64,000 nt of DNA from Bacteroidota bacterium (GCA_022709695.1 JAKLII010000003.1:206124-270123), one strand, 5' to 3'. Counted from the stretch's first letter, positions 34,184 through 44,123 are shown. The notes: a model not told the origin generated them from the sequence alone. Numbers and translations: made by a program.

Positions 34184-35698
34184 TTAGTGTTTAAAATGAC
34201 GTACCCCCGTAAAAACCATTGCGATATCATGGGAATTACAAAAATCGACCGATTCCTGATCCCGGACGGAACCCCCTGGCTGGATCACTGCCCTGATTCC
34301 GGCTTGCCATGCAAATTCAATGCTGTCAGAAAAAGGGAAAAAGGCGTCTGAAGCTGCTACCCCACCTTCCAGGGGCATGCCAAAGGTTCTGGCTTTTTCG
34401 ATCGCCTGCTTCATGGCATCTACCCTCGAGGTCTGCCCGGTTCCGATACCGGTGAGCTGTTTGTTATATGCCAGTACGATGGCGTTGGATTTGGTGTGTT
34501 TAACAATTTTGTTGGCAAACAACAGGTCATCCACCTGACGGGCATCCGGTGCTTTCAGGGTCACTGTTTTCAAATCATCAGGGGTACAGGCTTCATTGTC
34601 ACGCTCCTGTACCAGATACCCGTTGAGCACACTGCGTACCGGCATCGAAAAGTCACCTGAGCTCAGGTTTTTCAGGATAATCCTGTTCTTCTTCCCTTTC
34701 AGGATCTCCAGTGCATCCTGATCGTATTCGGTGGCGATCAGTACTTCAAAAAAGATCTGGTTGGCAAGCTCTGCCATGGCTTTGTCAACTTTTCGGTTGG
34801 CGATGATCACCCCTCCATAGGCCGACAAGGGGTCTGCTGCCAGCGCAGCTGTCCAGGCTTCAGCCAATGTTGGACGACTGGCCAGACCACAGGCATTGTT
34901 GTGCTTGAGTATGGCCACTGAGGGTTCACTGAACTCATCCATCAAACCGATGGCTGCATCAATGTCCAGCAGATTATTGTATGAAATCTCCCTGCCATGC
35001 AACTGTTCGGTCATGGCATCCAGCTTTCCGTAGAAATACCCTTTCTGATGCGGGTTTTCACCATACCGAAGCGCTGTTTTTTCTTCAATACTGATTTTCA
35101 GTGATGGAATTTCTGCATTACGGCTGAAATATCCGTAAATCGCTGCATCATAATCCGATGTGATGTCGAACGCCCGCATGGCCAGCGATTGACGAACTTC
35201 CGGAGTACTGGCGCCCCCATCATCCAGAATGTTGTTTAACAAGGGATAGGCATTTCTGTCGGGAATTACCACCACATCGTGGAAGTTTTTTGCAGCTGCC
35301 CTGATCAGGCTGATACCGCCGATATCGATCTTTTCGATGATCTCCTCGTGCGAACGGTTGAGCTGAACGGTCTCCGTAAAGGGATACAGATCAACCACCA
35401 CCAGGTCCATCGGCTCAATTTTGTAGGTACAACGCTCTTCCGCATCCACAGGATGGTCCCTGCGGAACAGAATTCCACCCATGATGGCAGGATGAAGGGT
35501 TTTTACCCTTCCTCCGAATATGGAAGGATAGCCGGTGAGTTCCTCCACCGGTGTAACCGGAAGCCCTGTTGAACGGATAAAATCGTGGGTGCCTCCGGTG
35601 CTGAATAACCGGATGTCCAGATCCACCATTTTCCTGAGCAGGGGAAGGATTCCTTCTTTATGGTACACTGAAATCAGCGCATTTCTGATTTTTTTCAT
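34184..35698 (-). CDS. purH: Bifunctional AICAR transformylase / IMP cyclohydrolase
   Basis: From ATG 35698 the enzyme is 504 residues. The N-terminal MGS-like cyclohydrolase domain contains STGGTHDFIRSTGLPVTPVEELTG, and the C-terminal transformylase contains LRYGENPHQKGYFY and the catalytic KHNNACGLA. It performs the last two steps of IMP synthesis. The frame extends to 35836, but that part overlaps the divergent permease gene and lies before the TATTTTTG -7 box. Placement directly before mreBCD is common in Bacteroidota. Confidence 0.96.
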   Translation of the reverse strand: MKKIRNALISVYHKEGILPLLRKMVDLDIRLFSTGGTHDFIRSTGLPVTPVEELTGYPSIFGGRVKTLHPAIMGGILFRRDHPVDAEERCTYKIEPMDLVVVDLYPFTETVQLNRSHEEIIEKIDIGGISLIRAAAKNFHDVVVIPDRNAYPLLNNILDDGGASTPEVRQSLAMRAFDITSDYDAAIYGYFSRNAEIPSLKISIEEKTALRYGENPHQKGYFYGKLDAMTEQLHGREISYNNLLDIDAAIGLMDEFSEPSVAILKHNNACGLASRPTLAEAWTAALAADPLSAYGGVIIANRKVDKAMAELANQIFFEVLIATEYDQDALEILKGKKNRIILKNLSSGDFSMPVRSVLNGYLVQERDNEACTPDDLKTVTLKAPDARQVDDLLFANKIVKHTKSNAIVLAYNKQLTGIGTGQTSRVDAMKQAIEKARTFGMPLEGGVAASDAFFPFSDSIEFAWQAGIRAVIQPGGSVRDQESVDFCNSHDIAMVFTGVRHFKH

Positions 35699-35749
35699 CT
35701 GAAAAGGAATTAGTACATTTACAACCGATAAGAGGCATCGGCTGATCTG

Positions 35750-35757
35750 CAAAAATA
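35750..35757 (-). promoter_or_regulatory. -7 element of purH
   Basis: TATTTTTG on the minus strand, 51 bases upstream of the purH start at 35698 and 28 bases from the divergent permease start. It supports the short purH start. Confidence 0.52.
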
Positions 35758-35785
35758 ACCCTTTTAACCGGCCTGTTTTCTTCCG

Positions 35786-37039
35786 ATGAAGATATTTCTG
35801 AAACTCCTGCGCGAAAGTTTCATCTTTGCCCTGCATGCCATCAGGGCCAACAGGCTCAGGACTGCCCTGTCGCTGCTGGGTATTACCATTGGGGTCTTTT
35901 CGGTGGTGTTTGTATTTACAGCCACCGGAAGCCTTGAACGGAAAATACGGGAATCCCTTGCTGATCTGGAACAGAATGTTCTGTTTATCCAGAAATGGCC
36001 ATGGGCCTTCAATGACCCCAATTACCCCTGGTGGGAATATCTGAAACGCCCTGAACCGGTTTACAGTGAAGTGGATGAAATTAAGAAAAGGGCCGAAACC
36101 ATAGAATCGGCAGCCTACATGACAAGCCTCAGTAAGTCGGTGAGTTTTGGGGGTAAGAATGTTTCGGGAACCTCTGTTATGGGGATCTCTGAAGACTTTG
36201 AAAAAGTTTGGAGTTTTGTAATAGCTGACGGGCGGGTTATTTCAGGAGAGGAGTTTGACGGAGGCCGAAATGTAGTGATGCTGGGAGCGGAGGTGGCTTC
36301 AAAACTTTTCGGGGAGGTGGATCCCGTAGGCAGGGAGGTGAAGATCTTTCACAGGAAACTCAGGGTGGTAGGTGTGTTTGCGAAGGAAGGGAAGGATGAT
36401 TTCGGCGAAAGCCTGGATGATATGGTGGTTGTACCGGTGCGTTTCCTTGCCAGGTTTCTTGACCTGAAATCGGGCAATGTACAGGGTTCAATCCTTGTTA
36501 AGGGGAAACCCGGTGTTTCCCTCGAAGAGATGAAAGACGAACTGATAGGGGTGATGCGGGCAGTACGACGCCTGAAACCTTATGCTGAGGACAATTTTGC
36601 TATCAACCAGACCAGTCTCCTTTCCCAGGGAATTGATTCCATTTTTCGGGTTGTTACCATCGCAGGATGGCTGATCGGGGGATTTGCGCTGCTCGTGGGA
36701 GCTTTTGGTATTGCCAATATCATGTATGTATCGGTGCATGAAAGAATTAACCAGATCGGCATCCAGAAAAGCATGGGTGCAAAACGCTATTTTATCCTGT
36801 TTCAGTTTCTCTTCGAATCGGTGTTTCTGAGTCTGTTTGGTGGTATTCTGGGGTTGCTGATCACCCTTGGCGTAAGTGCCCTGGTGAGTGCCACCACCAC
36901 TTTTGGCATGAGCATGTCAGTGGGTAACTGGTCGTTTGGCCTGTTTCTTTCGATTCTCATCGGACTGCTGGCAGGCATACTCCCTGCAAACAAAGCCTCC
37001 CGGCTCGATCCGGTGGAAGCTATCCGCTTTAACGGATAA
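35786..37039 (+). CDS. MacB/FtsX-type ABC transporter permease
   Basis: The 417-residue permease has an N-terminal membrane helix (about 20-48, LRTALSLLGITIGVFSVVFVFTAT), a large periplasmic MacB-type core domain (about 50-280), and three C-terminal helices of the FtsX type (IAGWLIGGFALLVGAFGIANIMYVSVHERINQIGIQKSMGAKR is diagnostic). The ATPase partner is not adjacent, so this is an orphan permease in the window. It probably exports a peptide, lipid or small molecule, or acts as a mechanotransmitter. The purH promoter lies just upstream on the other strand. Confidence 0.9.
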   Translation: MKIFLKLLRESFIFALHAIRANRLRTALSLLGITIGVFSVVFVFTATGSLERKIRESLADLEQNVLFIQKWPWAFNDPNYPWWEYLKRPEPVYSEVDEIKKRAETIESAAYMTSLSKSVSFGGKNVSGTSVMGISEDFEKVWSFVIADGRVISGEEFDGGRNVVMLGAEVASKLFGEVDPVGREVKIFHRKLRVVGVFAKEGKDDFGESLDDMVVVPVRFLARFLDLKSGNVQGSILVKGKPGVSLEEMKDELIGVMRAVRRLKPYAEDNFAINQTSLLSQGIDSIFRVVTIAGWLIGGFALLVGAFGIANIMYVSVHERINQIGIQKSMGAKRYFILFQFLFESVFLSLFGGILGLLITLGVSALVSATTTFGMSMSVGNWSFGLFLSILIGLLAGILPANKASRLDPVEAIRFNG

Positions 37040-37074
37040 TAACGGAAGTGCCGCAATCTCATCAGGGATTTTAC

Positions 37075-37082
37075 TATCTTTG
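37075..37082 (+). promoter_or_regulatory. -7 element of the PurF-type gene
   Basis: TATCTTTG, 18 bases upstream of the ATG at 37101, in the 61-base gap after the permease. Confidence 0.52.
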
Positions 37083-37100
37083 CCCCTTAATTAGGGTACT

Positions 37101-39008
37101 ATGAGTGATCAGATCCAGCACGAATGCGGTATCGTGCTCCTCAGGCTCCTGAAGCCACAGGAATATTACCTTGGCAAGTACGGCACAAGCCTTTACGGGT
37201 TAAACAAGATGTACCTCCTGATGGAGAAGCAGCACAACCGCGGGCAGGATGGGGCAGGGCTTGCCAGCATCAAACTCGATCTTCCCCCGGGGAAAAACTA
37301 CTACCACCGCAAGCGCTCCAACAGCAATACCCCCATCCGGGATATCTTTACCGACATCTACAAGCACTACGATCAGCTGTGCAGCCCGGATCCCGGCCGG
37401 TACCGCGACGTCGGTTTCCTGCGGGACAATGCCGATTTTGCTGCAGATCTTTTTCTCGGGCATCTCAGGTACGGTACCTTCGGGAAAAATCAGATCGAAA
37501 GCGTCCATCCCTTCATCCGGCACAACAACTGGAAAACCCGAACCCTCATCCTGGCCGGTAATTTCAATCTTACCAATGTGGATGAACTCTTTCACAACCT
37601 GGTGAAACTGGGTCAACATCCTATCGAAACCACCGATACCATCACCGTGCTTGAAAAAATCGGCCATTTCCTCGACGAAGAGAATGAACGGTTGTTTCAG
37701 CATTTTAAAGGGCAGGGTTTCTCAAAACAGGAGATATCACCTCTGATTGCCAACAACCTGAACATGGGTGACATTCTCGGAAATGCCTCCAAGCACTGGG
37801 ACGGGGGCTATGTTATTGCGGGTATGGCGGGACATGGTGATGCCTTTGTGATGCGCGATCCCAATGGAATAAGACCTGCCTTCTGGTACCATGATGATGA
37901 AATTCTTGTGGTTACCTCTGAACGGCCGGTCATTATGACGGCTTTTAACGCCGATTTCGCAAATGTCAGGGAGATCGATCCGGGGCATGCCCTAATTGTT
38001 AAAAAGGATGGCCTGGTTCTGCATCAGGAGGTGAAAACTCCTGAAAAACGCAGAAGCTGCTCCTTCGAAAGGATCTATTTCAGCCGGGGAACCGATCAGG
38101 TCATCTACCGTGAAAGAAAAGCCCTGGGGCGGAACCTCGCTCCTGCGGTGCTGAAGGCCATAGATTACAACCTAAGGGATACCGTTTTTAGCTATATCCC
38201 CAATACGGCAGCAGTGGCTTTCAGGGGTTTGTCGGAAGCTATCAATGCCTGGTGCAATGAACAAAAGAAACTGCAGATCCTGGCCCTTCCCCATCCGCCC
38301 GATAAGGAAACCCTTGATGAGATCTTCATGCTCAGGCCCAGAATAGAACGGATCGCCGTGAAGGATGTCAAGCTCCGCACGTTCATTACCCAGGACAGCC
38401 TGCGCGATGACCTGGTGGGGCATGTGTATGATGTGACCTACGGAGCCGTGGTTGATAATGTGGATACCCTGGTGGTACTAGACGACAGTATTGTACGCGG
38501 CACCACATTAAAACAGAGTATTATCCGGATTCTTGACCGTCTCAGGCCCAAACGGATTATCATTGTGTCATCGGCTCCACAGATCCGTTATCCCGATTGT
38601 TATGGCATAGATATGACCCGGATGAGTGACTTTGCGGCCTTCAATGCAGCCATTGAACTGCTGCATGAAAAAAAGCTTGGCGGCATCATCACCGAGGTAT
38701 ACAGGAAATGCAAGGCGCAGGCTAACCTTCCGAAAGAGGAGATGGTAAACTATGTGAAGGAGATTTATACCCCTCTTAAAACGTCAGAAATCACCCGGCG
38801 GATTGCAAAAATGCTTACCCCTGAAAAAACCCATGCCACGGTGGATATCATTTTCCAGACCATCGAAGACCTGCATACCGCCTGTCCGAACGACCTTGGC
38901 GACTGGTATTTCACCGGCGATTACCCTACCCCGGGTGGCAATAAGGTAGTAAATGCCTCTTTTATCAATTATGTAGAAAAAAGAAACATCCGGGCTTACC
39001 AGTGGTGA
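37101..39008 (+). CDS. Long amidophosphoribosyltransferase (PurF-type)
   Basis: The 635-residue protein has an N-terminal class II glutamine amidotransferase domain with the nucleophile in QHECGIVLL (Cys9, after a short propeptide-like start) and NRGQDGAGLAS. It also has a phosphoribosyltransferase domain with the PRPP loop VVLDDSIVRGTTLKQSI. Standard PurF is about 460-510 residues; the extra length lies in insertions in both domains and a C-terminal extension. Bacteroidota carry a long second PurF-like protein of this kind; whether it makes phosphoribosylamine or has another role is not settled by sequence. Confidence 0.85.
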   Translation: MSDQIQHECGIVLLRLLKPQEYYLGKYGTSLYGLNKMYLLMEKQHNRGQDGAGLASIKLDLPPGKNYYHRKRSNSNTPIRDIFTDIYKHYDQLCSPDPGRYRDVGFLRDNADFAADLFLGHLRYGTFGKNQIESVHPFIRHNNWKTRTLILAGNFNLTNVDELFHNLVKLGQHPIETTDTITVLEKIGHFLDEENERLFQHFKGQGFSKQEISPLIANNLNMGDILGNASKHWDGGYVIAGMAGHGDAFVMRDPNGIRPAFWYHDDEILVVTSERPVIMTAFNADFANVREIDPGHALIVKKDGLVLHQEVKTPEKRRSCSFERIYFSRGTDQVIYRERKALGRNLAPAVLKAIDYNLRDTVFSYIPNTAAVAFRGLSEAINAWCNEQKKLQILALPHPPDKETLDEIFMLRPRIERIAVKDVKLRTFITQDSLRDDLVGHVYDVTYGAVVDNVDTLVVLDDSIVRGTTLKQSIIRILDRLRPKRIIIVSSAPQIRYPDCYGIDMTRMSDFAAFNAAIELLHEKKLGGIITEVYRKCKAQANLPKEEMVNYVKEIYTPLKTSEITRRIAKMLTPEKTHATVDIIFQTIEDLHTACPNDLGDWYFTGDYPTPGGNKVVNASFINYVEKRNIRAYQW

Positions 39009-39026
39009 AATGTTCCTGTCTGAAGA

Positions 39027-40331
39027 TTATTCAGAAAGCCATTGGCTGACCCTGTTGATCACCTCTTCCCGCTGGCTCTTCATAAGACCAGAAATGCGGA
39101 TGGTGTGATTCTCTGAAGGAGCGATGACTTTCATCATATTTTTCTTCTCCCTCTGATCGAATAAAACCGCGGAAGCAAACCAGGGATCCCAGTCCCCATA
39201 TATAAAGATCATCTTCGGATCCTCATCAAACAGGTATTGCTGGATCCGGTTCGAAAGGGAGACATCAAACGTGAACTGAAGTGAATCGGGCAGAAAGATT
39301 TTCTGCAGATACCCCCTGGTGGTGGTTATCTTCATTAATTCCAGGTACGGATTCATGTCATATCCGTAATATCCCAGCTGTTTTGCTGCCTGAACAAAAA
39401 ACGGCAGAAAATCCTTCCACGACTCAATGGCAAAATAATCAGGGGATGACACCCGGACCAGATGCAGGAAAACCTCTTCGTCAGAAGCATCATTTGCCGG
39501 AATGGTTGAAGGATCCCATCCCCACTGGTAAAATGAGAAGGCATATTCCAGCACCATGTAATCAAGGAGCTCATCCAGACTGATTTTATAAGTGAGCTCA
39601 TTTTTCTTCACGTAGTTTTCAAGCATCGGGATCATTTTATCCCGGCGCATGAGTACCTGCGACTGTAACCGGCGGATCCCTTCACGGGAAGCCGGACTGC
39701 CGGTTGTTGCGATATGTGATTCATGCCTTCCGTCTTCGACCCCGAAATTCAGTGGTGCCACATAGGGAATGGTAATATCCACATCATTTGGATACAACAC
39801 TCTGTGAATCAAACAGGTGGTGCCTCCTTTGCTGATGCCGGTAGAGATCCATTTCCCTGTGTACCGTTTCCTGAAAGCCTGGATGATCTGGTGGTGGTCA
39901 GCAGCAGCCTGCTCTGCCGTAAGGTATTCCCAACCCTTGTCAGGCACCGATTTTCCAAAGTAACGGTGTTCAATGACCATCTGACTGGTATTGAACAGGG
40001 CTAAAAGTTCATCCTCAAAATCCGGCCTCTCAGCATAGGATGCAGCGTACCCTTCGGTGGTTACCACCATCGGAAGATCGAAACTATTGTGCATCAGAAA
40101 TATACGCTGCCTGAATTTGCCTGCAGACGGGTTGGTATGATCAATGGGTTGCTCAAACCAGAGCAGGTATTTGGCTTTGATCGGTTCTTTGGCAGGAAGT
40201 TCCTCCACGGCAACCACACCGGGGATGTTTTTTAGTTTCCGGCGAAGTGAAGCCTGGGCTCCGGAATATCCGGGCAGCAGAAACAGAAGTGTGAATGCGA
40301 ATACAAATACTGAAATCTTGCGGTTGTTCAT
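39027..40331 (-). CDS. Secreted S37-type tripeptidyl aminopeptidase (alpha/beta hydrolase)
   Basis: The 434-residue protein has a signal peptide ending LPGYSGAQA and an alpha/beta-hydrolase domain related to S28/S37 prolyl peptidases. Key segments are FEQPIDHTNPSAGKFRQRIFL, EHRYFGKSVPDKGWEYLT, the nucleophile GISKGG (Ser167), the Asp in IYGDWDPW and the His in PSENHTIRI. Peptidases of this group remove short N-terminal peptides from extracellular proteins. It follows asd by 43 bases in the same direction and may share the glnS-asd transcript. Confidence 0.83.
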   Translation of the reverse strand: MNNRKISVFVFAFTLLFLLPGYSGAQASLRRKLKNIPGVVAVEELPAKEPIKAKYLLWFEQPIDHTNPSAGKFRQRIFLMHNSFDLPMVVTTEGYAASYAERPDFEDELLALFNTSQMVIEHRYFGKSVPDKGWEYLTAEQAAADHHQIIQAFRKRYTGKWISTGISKGGTTCLIHRVLYPNDVDITIPYVAPLNFGVEDGRHESHIATTGSPASREGIRRLQSQVLMRRDKMIPMLENYVKKNELTYKISLDELLDYMVLEYAFSFYQWGWDPSTIPANDASDEEVFLHLVRVSSPDYFAIESWKDFLPFFVQAAKQLGYYGYDMNPYLELMKITTTRGYLQKIFLPDSLQFTFDVSLSNRIQQYLFDEDPKMIFIYGDWDPWFASAVLFDQREKKNMMKVIAPSENHTIRISGLMKSQREEVINRVSQWLSE

Positions 40332-40374
40332 GGCAGATGAGTATAGGGTTCAGTAACAGTGATTCAGAAAGGAA

Positions 40375-41364
40375 TTACAGCAGGTTCCTCTCCCGGAGGA
40401 TTTCTGCGATCTGGACGGCATTGGTAGCCGCCCCCTTACGAACGTTATCAGACACAATCCACATATCCACTGCGGTCTCCAGGGAAGCATCCTGCCTGAT
40501 CCGTCCCACAAATACCTCATCTTTTCCGGCAGCCATTAACGGAGTCGGATAGATGGATTCTTCAGGATGATCCATAATCCTGATTCCCGGTGCTGATTGC
40601 AGCACCTCCTTCACCTGCTGAGGGGTTACAGGTTTGAAAAATTCGATATTCACCGATTCGCTGTGGCTTACCTGAACCGGCACCCGTACCACCGTAGCCG
40701 TGATGGCAATACCCGGATCCCCAATAATTTTCCGGGTTTCATAGATCAGTTTCTCCTCCTCCACGGTAATTCCGTTGGGCAGGAAAGTCCCCCCCTGGGG
40801 TATCACATTGAGATCGATGGGATGAGGGTAGCATTTTTCGCCGGTACGGCTGTTGCGTTCGTCATCAAGCTGGCGCAGCCCTTTCACACCGCTTCCTGAA
40901 ACCGACTGGTAGGTTGATACCACGATCCGTTTGATGCCGAAAGCTTTATGCAACGGATTCAGGGCTACCACCAGTTGTATGGTGCTGCAGTTGGGATTGG
41001 CGATAATCCGGTCGTCCTTCCCGATCAGATGACCATTTACCTCGGGAACCACCAGCGGTACACCCGGTTCCCGCCGCCATGCCGAAGAGTTGTCGATCAC
41101 GGTGCATCCCGCCTTTGCAAACAGGGGGGCATACTGGAGGGCAGCTGCTCCGCCTGCCGAAAAGAGTGCCAGATCGGGTTTTGCCCGGACCGCTTCCTCT
41201 ACGGTCACCACGGTTTGGTCAGTGCCTCTGAAGGGGATCATCCTGCCGGCTGAACGCGCTGAAGCAGCAGGTATGAGCCCTGTAACCGGAAGGGTTGATT
41301 CCTCCAGGCAACGAAGCATCATCTGCCCCACAAGCCCGGTTGCTCCAATGACAGCTATCTTCAT
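40375..41364 (-). CDS. asd: Aspartate-semialdehyde dehydrogenase
   Basis: The 329-residue enzyme reduces aspartyl phosphate in the lysine, threonine and methionine pathway. It starts MKIAVIGATGLVGQMMLRCLEE with the NADP-binding loop. The catalytic Cys126 lies in NPNCSTIQLV, and the substrate-binding arginine region RVPVQVSHSESVNIEF is intact. It begins 5 bases after the glnS stop, so the two are almost certainly co-transcribed. Confidence 0.96.
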   Translation of the reverse strand: MKIAVIGATGLVGQMMLRCLEESTLPVTGLIPAASARSAGRMIPFRGTDQTVVTVEEAVRAKPDLALFSAGGAAALQYAPLFAKAGCTVIDNSSAWRREPGVPLVVPEVNGHLIGKDDRIIANPNCSTIQLVVALNPLHKAFGIKRIVVSTYQSVSGSGVKGLRQLDDERNSRTGEKCYPHPIDLNVIPQGGTFLPNGITVEEEKLIYETRKIIGDPGIAITATVVRVPVQVSHSESVNIEFFKPVTPQQVKEVLQSAPGIRIMDHPEESIYPTPLMAAGKDEVFVGRIRQDASLETAVDMWIVSDNVRKGAATNAVQIAEILRERNLL

Positions 41365-41369
41365 AAATA

Positions 41370-43064
41370 TCAGCTTTTTGAAGCGATTTTTGCCCAGTCA
41401 TCCTTCAGGGTCACCGTGCGGTTGAACACCATTTTCTCCGGCGTGGAATCGGGATCTACATTGAAATACCCCAGTCGCTCAAACTGGTAGTGGGTTAAAG
41501 GTTTTGCACCCTGTACGGAAGGCTCGGTGAATGCCTCCTTTATTTGGAGGGAATCGGTATTCAGATGCACTGTAAAATCTTCTCCCTCAGATACATCATC
41601 CGGGTTCTCATTGCGAAACAAACGGTCGTACAGCCTGACTTCCGTTTTCAGGGCGTGTTCCGCCGACACCCAGTGAAGGGTCGCCTTCACTTTACGCCCG
41701 TCCGGGGAATCTCCACCGCGGGTCTCAGGGTCGTAGGTGCACAGGATTTCGGTAATATTCCCCTGATCATCCTTCAGTACTTCACGGCAGGTGATGAAGT
41801 AGGCATACCGCAGGCGAACCTCTCTCCCGGGTGAAAGGCGGTAAAATTTGTTGTGGGGCTCCTCCATAAAATCGTCCTGTTCAATGTACAGGGTGCCCGA
41901 GAAGGGAACTTTCCGGGTTCCTGCCTCCGGGTCTTCAGGATTATTGACGGCATCCAGCCATTCTGTCTGACCTTCCGGAAAATTGGTAATAGTTATTTTA
42001 ACGGGATTAATCACCCCCATCACTCTCCGGGCTCTTTTGTTCAGATCTTCACGCAGACAATGTTCCAAAAAAGCGGTGTCGATCACATTTTCCCGCTTGG
42101 CAACGCCAATGCGTTCCGAGAAGGTGCGAATCGATTCAGGGGTATAGCCCCTCCGGCGAAACCCTGAGATGGTAGGCATCCGGGGGTCATCCCAGCCCTT
42201 CACATACCCCTCCTTAACCAGTTTGAGCAGTTTCCGCTTGCTCATAATGGTGTAATTCAGGTTTAAACGTGCCATTTCGCGCTGTTTGGGGCGGTAGGTA
42301 TCGGTAGTAATCTGATCGAGAAACCAATCGTAAAGCGGGCGGTGCACCTCAAACTCAAGGGTGCAGATGGAATGGGTGATCCCCTCCAGAAAATCTGACT
42401 GTCCGTGGGCCCAGTCGTACATCGGGTACAGGCACCATTGGTTGCCTGTGCGGTGATGCTCCTTGTGCAGGATTCTGTACATGATCGGATCGCGCATGTG
42501 CATATTGGGCGAACGCATGTCGATTTTGGCACGCAGCACTTTTTCGCCTTCGGCAAATTCCCCTTTGCGCATCCGGCGGAAGAGATCAAGGTTCTCTTCT
42601 ATGCTGCGATCCCTGAAAGGGCTTTCGACACCAGGTTCAGTCGGGGATTTCCGTTGCTGTGATATCACATCCGCAGGCTGGTCATCCACATAAGCTTTCC
42701 CTTCACGGATGAACATCTCGGCCCAGTCGTACAACTGTTCAAAATAATCTGATGCATATAGTTCTTTATGCCACTGAAAACCAAGCCACTGTACATCTTC
42801 CTTGATGGAATCCACGTACTCCACGTCCTCGGCTTCGGGATTGGTATCGTCAAACCTGAGGTTGCACAAACCCCTGTATTTTTCTGCCAGCCCGAAATTA
42901 AGGCATATGGATTTTGCATGGCCGATGTGCAGATATCCGTTGGGCTCCGGCGGGAAACGGGTGTGGACACGCCCTCCGTAGGTATTGTTTTTCAGATCCT
43001 CTTCAATGATGGTTTCAATAAAGTTCAGCGAACGGTTTTCGCCCGGTTCCGGTGTTTTATTCAT
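41370..43064 (-). CDS. glnS: Glutaminyl-tRNA synthetase
   Basis: The 564-residue class I enzyme has the HIGH motif in [14 protein letters not shown] (residues 46-49) and the KMSKS-equivalent IMSKRK. Further GlnS signatures are [18 protein letters not shown] and the C-terminal beta-barrel domain with [14 protein letters not shown]. It attaches glutamine directly to tRNA-Gln, so this organism need not use the indirect GatCAB route for that tRNA. A TAATTTTG -7 box lies 34 bases upstream. Confidence 0.97.
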   Translation of the reverse strand: MNKTPEPGENRSLNFIETIIEEDLKNNTYGGRVHTRFPPEPNGYLHIGHAKSICLNFGLAEKYRGLCNLRFDDTNPEAEDVEYVDSIKEDVQWLGFQWHKELYASDYFEQLYDWAEMFIREGKAYVDDQPADVISQQRKSPTEPGVESPFRDRSIEENLDLFRRMRKGEFAEGEKVLRAKIDMRSPNMHMRDPIMYRILHKEHHRTGNQWCLYPMYDWAHGQSDFLEGITHSICTLEFEVHRPLYDWFLDQITTDTYRPKQREMARLNLNYTIMSKRKLLKLVKEGYVKGWDDPRMPTISGFRRRGYTPESIRTFSERIGVAKRENVIDTAFLEHCLREDLNKRARRVMGVINPVKITITNFPEGQTEWLDAVNNPEDPEAGTRKVPFSGTLYIEQDDFMEEPHNKFYRLSPGREVRLRYAYFITCREVLKDDQGNITEILCTYDPETRGGDSPDGRKVKATLHWVSAEHALKTEVRLYDRLFRNENPDDVSEGEDFTVHLNTDSLQIKEAFTEPSVQGAKPLTHYQFERLGYFNVDPDSTPEKMVFNRTVTLKDDWAKIASKS

Positions 43065-43098
43065 AAAGGAGTATAGCTTGGATAATCATTTTGAAGTG

Positions 43099-43106
43099 CA
43101 AAATTA
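43099..43106 (-). promoter_or_regulatory. -7 element of glnS-asd
   Basis: TAATTTTG on the minus strand, 34 bases upstream of the glnS start, in the short gap after the four-module protein gene. Confidence 0.5.
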
Positions 43107-43192
43107 GCCAATTATAGGTTACGGGGCATGATAATATCACCCCTCGGCCCTGGTCCCGGAAGAAGGCTGATGCGAAAGATGAAGGAATGGAA

Positions 43193-44089
43193 TCAGGCAG
43201 GCGATGCCATCCGGAGCACGGGGCGCCCCTTTTTAAAACGCTCTACCCGGCAGGCGATCGAAGAAGGACCCGAAAAAACATCCTGGCCTGCAAATGGCAT
43301 CAATACTTTAATTTCATGACCAAAACAGTCGGTCACTACCAACACCCGCCCTGGTATTTTTTGACCATTTTCCGCAGGTTCTGAGCGTTTTACCATAAAC
43401 TGGTAAACCTCACCGGATTTGTAAACCGGATGTTCCGGTTCTACCAGCAAATCCCCGTTTGCACTCCGGCCGCGCACCTCTCCCCTGAAAGAGCTGCCCG
43501 GCAGCAATCTATAAGGAGCGTAATACCCGGCGTCCAGCAGGGCAGTGACCCCACCCGGCCCTGCAACCAGCAACGAACCATCTTCCTGCTGCTGCTGCAC
43601 AGTAAATGTATAAAACCCACCGGTTTGAAGCAGCTGATGGGGGCCTTCGCCCTTCAGGTCAAATTCCACTGTCCCTTTTCGGATCCGCCTGATGGTAACC
43701 TCTACCGGCTGCTCCGGCGTTAATCCCGCCGGTATCCCTTGCGACAGGTGGATTTGATTTTCGCCCTGTATGCCCTGGAAAACCAGTTTTAAAAAAGCAT
43801 TTCCCAGTCTGTCATGATGCATCTCACTTCCACAATACCGGAACAGGTACCGTTCCCCTTCCCTGTACCAGGGGTGCTCAGGCTCCAGGAAAATCCTTCC
43901 GGTGCAGTTGATTTTATCCACTCTGCAGGGAAGCTCCATCCCCTCCCGGATCTGATAATCGGTATAGTATTCTTCCGGCAACAGGTAACGGTCGGTTCCA
44001 TCGCAGGTAAGTACCCAGTTCGCAGAATCATCCGGAAGTGTAATTTTCCTGATCACCCTGAACCGGTATGTTTGCTTTTCCTCCAGCAT
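43193..44089 (-). CDS. Unrecognised protein of four repeated OB/S1-like modules
   Basis: The 298-residue cytoplasmic protein has no signal peptide and no family I recognise. It is made of four similar modules beginning with a Y-x-F-x-(V/Y) strand at residues 8, 81, 160 and 229; each runs about 60-70 residues and ends in a R-V/I-x-R-type strand plus glycine. Modules 1 and 3 both end in EPEHPxYxxGExYxF (residues 69-83 and 217-231), so the protein arose by duplication of a two-module unit of about 148 residues. The pattern suggests small beta-barrels of OB or S1 type that could bind RNA or another nucleic acid; that is inference. It has its own -7 box and is divergent from an M14 peptidase gene. 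Confidence 0.75.
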   Translation of the reverse strand: MLEEKQTYRFRVIRKITLPDDSANWVLTCDGTDRYLLPEEYYTDYQIREGMELPCRVDKINCTGRIFLEPEHPWYREGERYLFRYCGSEMHHDRLGNAFLKLVFQGIQGENQIHLSQGIPAGLTPEQPVEVTIRRIRKGTVEFDLKGEGPHQLLQTGGFYTFTVQQQQEDGSLLVAGPGGVTALLDAGYYAPYRLLPGSSFRGEVRGRSANGDLLVEPEHPVYKSGEVYQFMVKRSEPAENGQKIPGRVLVVTDCFGHEIKVLMPFAGQDVFSGPSSIACRVERFKKGRPVLRMASPA

Positions 44090-44115
44090 CCCCGATTTTC
44101 CGTTTGTTTCAGCCG

Positions 44116-44123
44116 CAAAGCTA
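44116..44123 (-). promoter_or_regulatory. -7 element of the four-module protein gene
   Basis: TAGCTTTG on the minus strand, 26 bases upstream of the start at 44089. On the other strand a one-mismatch box, TATTTTCG (44135-44142), may serve the divergent peptidase gene. Confidence 0.48.

Noticed and set aside
35699..35836. Longer purH start
   Set aside because: It overlaps the divergent permease gene, precedes the purH -7 box and has no PurH similarity.
39027..40331. Calling the peptidase a lysosomal-type S28 prolyl carboxypeptidase
   Set aside because: The overall pattern and bacterial origin fit S37-type tripeptidyl aminopeptidases better, though the families are related.
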